Shown here in pieces: positions 58,730 to 64,000 of a DNA stretch of 64,000 bases. This stretch comes from Steromphala cineraria (lineage: Eukaryota > Mollusca > Gastropoda > Trochida > Trochidae). The position numbers and the translations under genes are program-made. The stretch is taken from assembly GCA_916613615.1 (NCBI GenBank), contig OU744731.1:55186289-55250288 (forward strand), written 5' to 3'. Within the stretch, counting starts at the first letter, position 1. The number at the start of each line of letters is the position of its first letter. The notes below the pieces were generated by a model, which searched no databases, had not been told where the DNA came from, and saw only the letters and a list, made by a program, of their open reading frames with translations.

Positions 58730-58990
58730 TGACGATGCACGAATCTCCTGTCAGCTTCAATTATCAGCTGTACGCGGGTGTTAGTGTGTTTACACGTGCG
58801 TGAGACCGTTAGTCCTCGGTGACTCAAGCAGATCGATGCGCGTGCGGCACGTGCGTGTGTGGGCGTGCATGACAGCAACCTGTGCGAGAGGAGTGCATGT
58901 GGTGCATGCATGAATATTTCGGATCAATACGTGAAATGGATTAGCGTTCAGACTCGTGCGTTCCCTGACATCTGCATGCGACACATTGAT
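58730..58990. promoter_or_regulatory. CpG- and CACGTG-rich patch upstream of CPEB
   Basis: Repeated cacgtgcg motifs (58793, 58847) and gtgcgtgtgtgggcgtgcat form a GC-rich island in an AT-rich intergenic region about 2.4 kb upstream of the CPEB coding start. It could be a distal promoter, a 5' exon or an enhancer; this is inference. Confidence 0.3.
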
Positions 58991-59329
58991 TAACCAACCA
59001 ATTGTAGTGGCTAAATGCACTTTACTGAGACCCGTCGCATAATCACCGTAATCCTATACGACTTTAAACCAGTGTATCAGTAATTACAATACATGACTCT
59101 GCTATCAGTTAATCATTAATTATTTCAAGAAAATGTAAATATCGATACAATTAAATTTTTTCATTAGTTATTTTTATACGCGCAAAATTCACAAAAAATC
59201 CGAAATTAATGAAGGCAAATATAGTCGTTAAAATGTTTAAAAATCTATTTACAAAATGTTATGAATTTTTCAGCAAGTATGCATTTTCGTAATTATTATT
59301 TGACCACATGGGAGCATCTCGACAGTATT

Positions 59330-59520
59330 GTTAGTTTGCGTCATCAACACACTGCAGGTGCGCGACGTACAACTAGCTTGTCCAGTCTTAGATCCGCTTA
59401 TTCGTCATGTTCTGACAGCGGTCTGGGGCTGTCCTCGCAACAACACCCGCTATGTACAAGTCGGCACGTGCAGCTCGTGGTTCACGTGGAGTTGTATGTA
59501 ACAGATCCACCCTCTCTCCA
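59330..59520 (+). other. CpG-rich patch with a serine-rich frame
   Basis: One plus-strand frame reads TTSLSSLRSAYSSCSDSGLG and then LSSQQHPLCTS, after cactgcag, which could act as an acceptor. It may be an upstream exon or leader of the CPEB gene, or an enhancer. No homology supports it as coding. Confidence 0.25.
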
Positions 59521-59596
59521 GATCACATACAGCAAATACCTGGCGTGGAAACAGTATTTACACATTTGTGTAATACCTTTAAAAGGTGTGTTTTGA

Positions 59597-60860
59597 AACA
59601 CAAGCATGGATTTTTATCAGTTTCCTGAACATATTATGGTTTGAAATAATTATTTTATTAAATAAATTGGGAGTTTGGATGTTGGACATATTTTAATCGA
59701 TAACTCTTTAGTTTATATCACTTTTTGGGAACAAATCCAAGATCTTAACTAACCAAACATAAAAAATCTGGCACTTCTCACATACATAGCGTTAATCCAC
59801 GCTATATATATTATATATACATTTACATCACGTTAATTAACACTGTAACGCACATAACATGACACTAGATCATATACCTGTGATAAAGAAATGATTCCAA
59901 ACTATCTAATTTCCTTATTGCGTTTTAACATTATCAGATCACTGAAATAGATTGCATACGTATATTCAAAACATGAACGTTGCTATATAATCCCAGGTAT
60001 TAATTTCCCATACACACATGACTAAAAGCGCATAGCTGCATACGATTTACCACCAACATATCGAGTTATTCTTTCAGATGGTGTATAAGCGCTCATTGTT
60101 AACTATAGAACACCTGAATACCGCCAGGTTATCGCTTAAGCTTCTATCATCTTACACTAATATCAATCATCTGCACACAATACTGCACAGCTGGGTATAA
60201 CAATAATTCTGTTATTTCCCTCTAAACACGGTAGCTTGTTGTAACGAGAAACAGGCAATGTTAGATGGTAGAATTTCTCAGGTTGTTTTACGGATCAAAG
60301 GCACTCAAGCGTAAAGTCATTTCCAGAGGGCTTTTATTGATCTCTGGCCTCGAGAGCTGTCAATCAAAATTCAACTTTAATAATAAAGTCAAAACTGATT
60401 AACATACACCTACTTTTATAATCATGAGTAGGCCTAACCAGTAGGTCTATAACGTGGCTGCAATATTTGACCATTTTTTTTGAGTTTCGTGATATTTTTT
60501 TCTACATGTATCTAGATCGATGTAATAGGCCTAAGCCGTAAGTGTACTTCAGGTTTTAAAAAATGACGAAAAGACAATCTTATCAAAATGTTAAGAAAAG
60601 CAAACACTTCAATTTGATATCATAAAAAGTATACAAACTTTTCTCTCTCTGATTTTCCGTAAAACATTTTGTTTACAAGTAGGCCCAGGCTAAAAACATC
60701 TATGTCAAACTTTGCTTATGAGGTTGTTCAGAATATAACGCTGCTAATATTTATATACTAAGTTACAGAAATTGTTGTTTATTATTATCAAATTCAATGG
60801 AAATATTTGTGACATATTTTGATGAAGATAACGGTAAATAAATGTAACTGCATTTTGGAG
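59597..60860. other. Intergenic, AT-rich
   Basis: No feature could be supported. Confidence 0.4.
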
Positions 60861-61296
60861 TCACTGAACGTAAAAAGCGACCAATAACAGGACACGCCTC
60901 CTTCAGCCCGGAACATGGATTGCTAATCACGTGACTGTTTCAAGGTGCCCGTTTCATCTGCGCGATACGATTTCTCGCGATATAGTTCGGGCTAGGTAGG
61001 TTTGTTTGTCATTGTGGGTCTCTGACGTGGTCCTAGACGATTCTCATACCCACGTCTCCTCACTGTTTTCTTAATATAAAATTATATCGCGTTTTATCGG
61101 TTCGTGTTGGGGTGACTGAAAACGTCACAGAATACATAGGAAACAAAGAGCACTGGGTACGAGAGTTCAGCTGTGATAGCAGACGTGGTTTGGAATCTAG
61201 CAGACGTGGCGATAAGATCGGCCCGAATTTGTGTTTGTAAGAGCCTTTCAACGCCGAAAGGATACATACAGGAGAAATAAGTGTAACAATTGGCTC
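60861..61296 (+). promoter_or_regulatory. Probable CPEB proximal promoter and 5' leader
   Basis: A CCAAT box (60881), an E-box CACGTGAC (60928) and TCTCGCGATA (60973), one base from the TCTCGCGAGA promoter motif, cluster 310-420 bp upstream of the CPEB start codon in a CpG-rich stretch. An in-frame TAA at 61213-61215 shows that the coding frame does not extend upstream. The exact start site and any 5' leader introns are not visible. Confidence 0.45.
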
Positions 61297-62214
61297 ATGG
61301 GTGATTTTGGACTGGACACAGTTTCAAACGTAAGAGCTTTATCTCCTGTGGATTTTGACCAGCTTGCAAACAATCAGTCGTTATTCACACCGGACCCTTT
61401 CCCCAGTGTTTGTAGTGGTCAAATCATGCAAGATGACACGCTGCTCGAAAAAACTGCCACGAAACAACAACAGTCACCCAAACAGTTACCTGTGTCTGCT
61501 AATCAAGGAAATTTACTCTCAGAACAAAATGGAGATATCGTTTCAAACGGAGGATTATCGGAGGAGAAGAAAGCTGACGACATTGGCTTGAACTCCCACT
61601 CTCAGCTGTCAATCGGTTTATCCGAACCAAGTACCACGATTGTGACCCCTCTTTCTTCAGCACCAGGTTATTGGTCTACCGCGTCAGCTGATGATACATT
61701 TGTGCAAGGATTTCAGTCCCTAAATGGAACTGTTACATTTCAACAATTTCCCCCTGCACCGAATTCAGTGATGAATGCAGGTTTCACTGGACAACATATG
61801 GGAATGAATGTTCCACCCCCACAGAGAAGGGCTATCACTGGTCATCAAAATTATTCACAACGTCAGAACCCCAATGTAATGATAAATAACGCGAAAAGTT
61901 ACCCAAATTGGAGTAACGCACCCCAAACATCTTGGCCTAATCAACAAAATCCAGCTACGTTGTCACCTTGGGGGAATGTTCAAGCAAACCAACGTAGATC
62001 GGTGCCAAATATCAACGCTCTCGCCCCCATGAAAAGGGCTACAAATTATCACCAGATACCCCAATCCTCTCTTATTGCTCCGTCCAAATTTCGTCGGAGC
62101 ACATCGTTTCCCGGTCAGATCCAACAGGCTGCTCTTGGAATGAAAGCTCAGTTTGACTACCAGGCATATGATGACCTTCACAGGGACGGAGTCAATTCTG
62201 TTGTGTATAACCAG
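61297..62214 (+). CDS. CPEB3: CPEB2/3/4-type (Orb2-like) N-terminal coding exon, partial
   Basis: CPEB proteins bind U-rich elements in mRNA 3' UTRs and control polyadenylation and translation in oocytes and neurons. This exon gives 306 residues from MGDFGLDTVS; the first in-frame ATG after an upstream stop is at 61297. Landmarks shared with human CPEB3/CPEB4 are: MGDFG (MGDYG in CPEB4); IMQDDTLLEKTATKQQQ at 43-59 (like the MQDDLL start of CPEB3); YWSTASADDTFVQGFQSLNG at 125-144 and VTFQQFPP; PPQRR near 174; SPWGNVQ near 223; LAPMKR at 242-247; and IAPSKF at 260-265. The region is low in predicted structure and rich in Gln, Asn and Ser, as in this subfamily. The phase-0 donor CAG/gtgagg follows codon 306. 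Both RRMs and the zinc-binding end lie beyond the window. Invertebrates usually have one gene for vertebrate CPEB2/3/4, so the symbol marks the subfamily only. Confidence 0.9.
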
Positions 62215-62800
62215 GTGAGGGTACGTGTCATTGGTTCATCTACGTTTGGAATATGTACCACTTGGATACCCTTTCTCAGTTCATTTGTGTATTATTTGGA
62301 TGTTTTTCGTTCAGTCCGTTTTATCTGTGGTGTTTACATTTAGAGCTCGGTGTCAGGTCACCTCAATATGGCCTAGATTCTACAGTAGAGCAGATGGTAT
62401 GGTGCTGTTTCATCTTTCTGTGTCATAGTCTTTCTTAGTCTAGATATATCCAACCTTTATCTGTTTTATAGTTTGATATGTGAAATAACATAATAAGTAA
62501 AGAATATTTAAATGGTTATTATTTTGGAGTCTATAAGAGCAATTTTTAGTTAAAATAGCTGAGTCAATTTCAGTCGAATCTTATCTTGGTGGTGATAACA
62601 AGCCATTGACTCCAGTTAAATAGATAACCATGCATGTGTGTTGTTTGATTCAGTACTGTATATTTATATTTCTTAACATCATCACATATTTATCATGGTT
62701 ACATTCCTTTATGTTAATTTTTGACAACTTTATCATTTCATGATTAACATAAATAGGTTTTCACAATAGAATTTATTTATTAATAGTCATAGATAGGTAG
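62215..62800 (+). other. CPEB intron 1, first part
   Basis: It begins gtgagg at 62215. The frame stays open by chance to 62343 but loses CPEB similarity exactly at the donor. No exon was seen to the window end. Confidence 0.8.
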
Positions 62801-63441
62801 TAAAGGTGTGACAGTACAGATTTTTCACGATACAATCTGTTTCACGATATCTCATACGAAACGATTCGATACGATACACATCACGCTGCGCTATTTCAAG
62901 GTTTTTGACATTATAATTTAATAAAAAATAAATTTTTCATAGATAGTATCATACTTTGATTTTTGGGCAAAATATTCCATTTAAAAGTCAATGATACGTA
63001 TCACAATACAGGGAATGTATCACGATTCATGAATACCAAAATATATCTTCACACCTTGAAATTGTGACCTTTAATAGATAGTATAAACAGTATTATATTG
63101 CGATACATTGGTCCACGATATATTGTATTGTTTAAAGGATGCATATCATGATACATAACTAACATGTTAATGAATCTATGTACATGATAAAAACTAAGAG
63201 ATACTTTTAATGCACACAAGAACCTCCACTAATACTTGGAATTTTGATCATTTAATTAAAATTACAACAAACCAAGTAATGATGTTTAATTCTTGCACCA
63301 AAATAATTGATCCAAATATTTTGTGAAAAGATCATTGTGTAAGGTATTAATGTGAATTGGGATATCCGATATGTATCGTATCGCGACCCCCATATCGTGA
63401 TATGTATCGTATCGCTACTCTCCTGTATTGTTACACCTCTG
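62801..63441. mobile_element. 641-bp hAT-like MITE with CGATACGATAC repeats
   Basis: The left end TAAAGGTGTGACAGTACAG and the right end TGTATTGTTACACCTCTG are imperfect inverted repeats. Dense subterminal motifs (cacgatac, acgattcgatacgataca, then cgatatgtatcgtatcgcga) occur at both ends, as in the 51631 element. No clear 8-bp flanking duplication was found. No transposase frame is present. Confidence 0.7.
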
Positions 63442-64000
63442 GCTGGAACTCTCAGAAATGCACTTGCCAAAAAGGACTAATTCCCTGCTTCATATGACTT
63501 GGCCATTCTTAGTGTATAAGCTATGCTGCATTATTCTCATTTCTGCAGATTACTAGGACCTCTGCAGGTCTCTTTAGTCAACAATTGATTATTTTAAGGA
63601 TCAAACAGCTCGATTATACACACAAAAAACCCACTGACATAACAGTGCAATCAGTGAGTGGCATTGTTTCAAAGTGAGAATTTGGACTGTAGTTTAGTAG
63701 ACAGTTCTTTCAGTTCCTTTATTTTAGAAAAAAATCTTGAAAAAAAGAGTCAGTAAAATTTAAGATATAAAACATTTATAACAACTGATAGGATAGAAAT
63801 TAGGATGAAATTAGAATTATTATTAAGCAGTATAAACCTAGTTTTCTTTTTTGTAAAAAATAAACTTTTCAATCTTAAACATTATTTCACAAAGATACAG
63901 GTCAATTTAGGTAACCTAAAAATCTGCTGCAGTGCAGATCATCGATTCTCCAAATTTACTTTAACCCCCTCCCAAAGAATTCATCAATGATGATGACTTT
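63442..64000. other. CPEB intron 1, nothing further recognised
   Basis: AT-rich. No second exon of CPEB or other feature could be supported before the right edge. Confidence 0.5.

Noticed and set aside
61231..61296. Coding extension upstream of the CPEB ATG
   Set aside because: It would need a GTG start. The first ATG in frame is 61297 and the frame is closed by TAA at 61213.
62215..62343. Continuation of the CPEB frame beyond codon 306
   Set aside because: Similarity to CPEB ends at a consensus donor (CAG/gtgagg). The extra 43 residues are intron read-through.
1..64000. CRISPR array or bacterial-type gene cluster
   Set aside because: The tandem repeats have no spacer structure. The genes are split by GT..AG introns, so this is eukaryotic nuclear DNA.

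Overview
This is AT-rich, repeat-dense animal nuclear DNA, almost all of it intron and intergenic sequence. Two split genes can be identified with confidence. Several features point to a mollusc, probably a bivalve: tandem monomers of 155-170 bp that run into (ACGG)n microsatellites and a terminal hairpin (the pearl/HINE layout described from bivalves), many small inverted-repeat elements, and tRNA-derived SINEs. Species cannot be fixed from the window.

Genes. On the minus strand, four exons (53581-53544, 53187-52982, 52339-52209, 37585-37399) join in frame with GT..AG introns. They encode the first 188 residues of MARCH5 (MARCHF5), a mitochondrial outer-membrane RING-CH ubiquitin ligase. Intron 3 is about 14.6 kb. 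The 3' exon(s) for the last two membrane segments were not found. On the plus strand, 61297-62214 is the 306-codon first coding exon of a CPEB2/3/4-type (Orb2-like) translational regulator; its RNA-binding exons lie past the right edge. The two genes are divergent, with start codons 7.7 kb apart. As I recall, human CPEB3 and MARCHF5 are also head-to-head neighbours, so this may be an ancient linkage. At the left end (1203-1400) is a broken THAP-domain coding sequence below an intact-looking ETS/CRE promoter motif.

Layout. 1-590: pearl/HINE-like monomers, ACGG microsatellite and hairpin. 590-785: MITE fragment. 1030-1400: promoter-like patch and THAP relic. 3745-5640: 95-bp and about 123-bp tandem repeats. 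6640-7060: ATC/ATT microsatellite. 10579-10832: 37-bp minisatellite. 13300-18150: old and young copies of a 155-bp satellite ending in (ACGG)n and a hairpin. 18811-19555: SINE, small ORF and MITE piece. 21831-22990: 58-bp array split by a MITE. 25101-25699: a TA-flanked MITE with a TTAA-flanked MITE nested in it. 27284-28770: SINE, 139-bp hairpin and MITE. 31885-33334: 76 units of a 19-bp minisatellite. 35400-38100: local duplications and MARCH5 exon 4. 38531-52200: intron 3, with a SINE, several MITEs, tandem arrays and decoy splice-site copies. 52209-53581: MARCH5 exons 3-1. 54597-56000: two MITEs. 56000-61000: CpG-richer upstream region of CPEB. 62801-63441: hAT-like element in CPEB intron 1.

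The strongest non-gene signal is a set of four different short inverted-repeat families that all insert at TTAA (piggyBac-type target). Two insertions carry an internal control: the empty site is still readable in a neighbouring repeat unit or in a paralogous copy. No bacterial-type operon, CRISPR array, rRNA or clear functional tRNA gene was seen.
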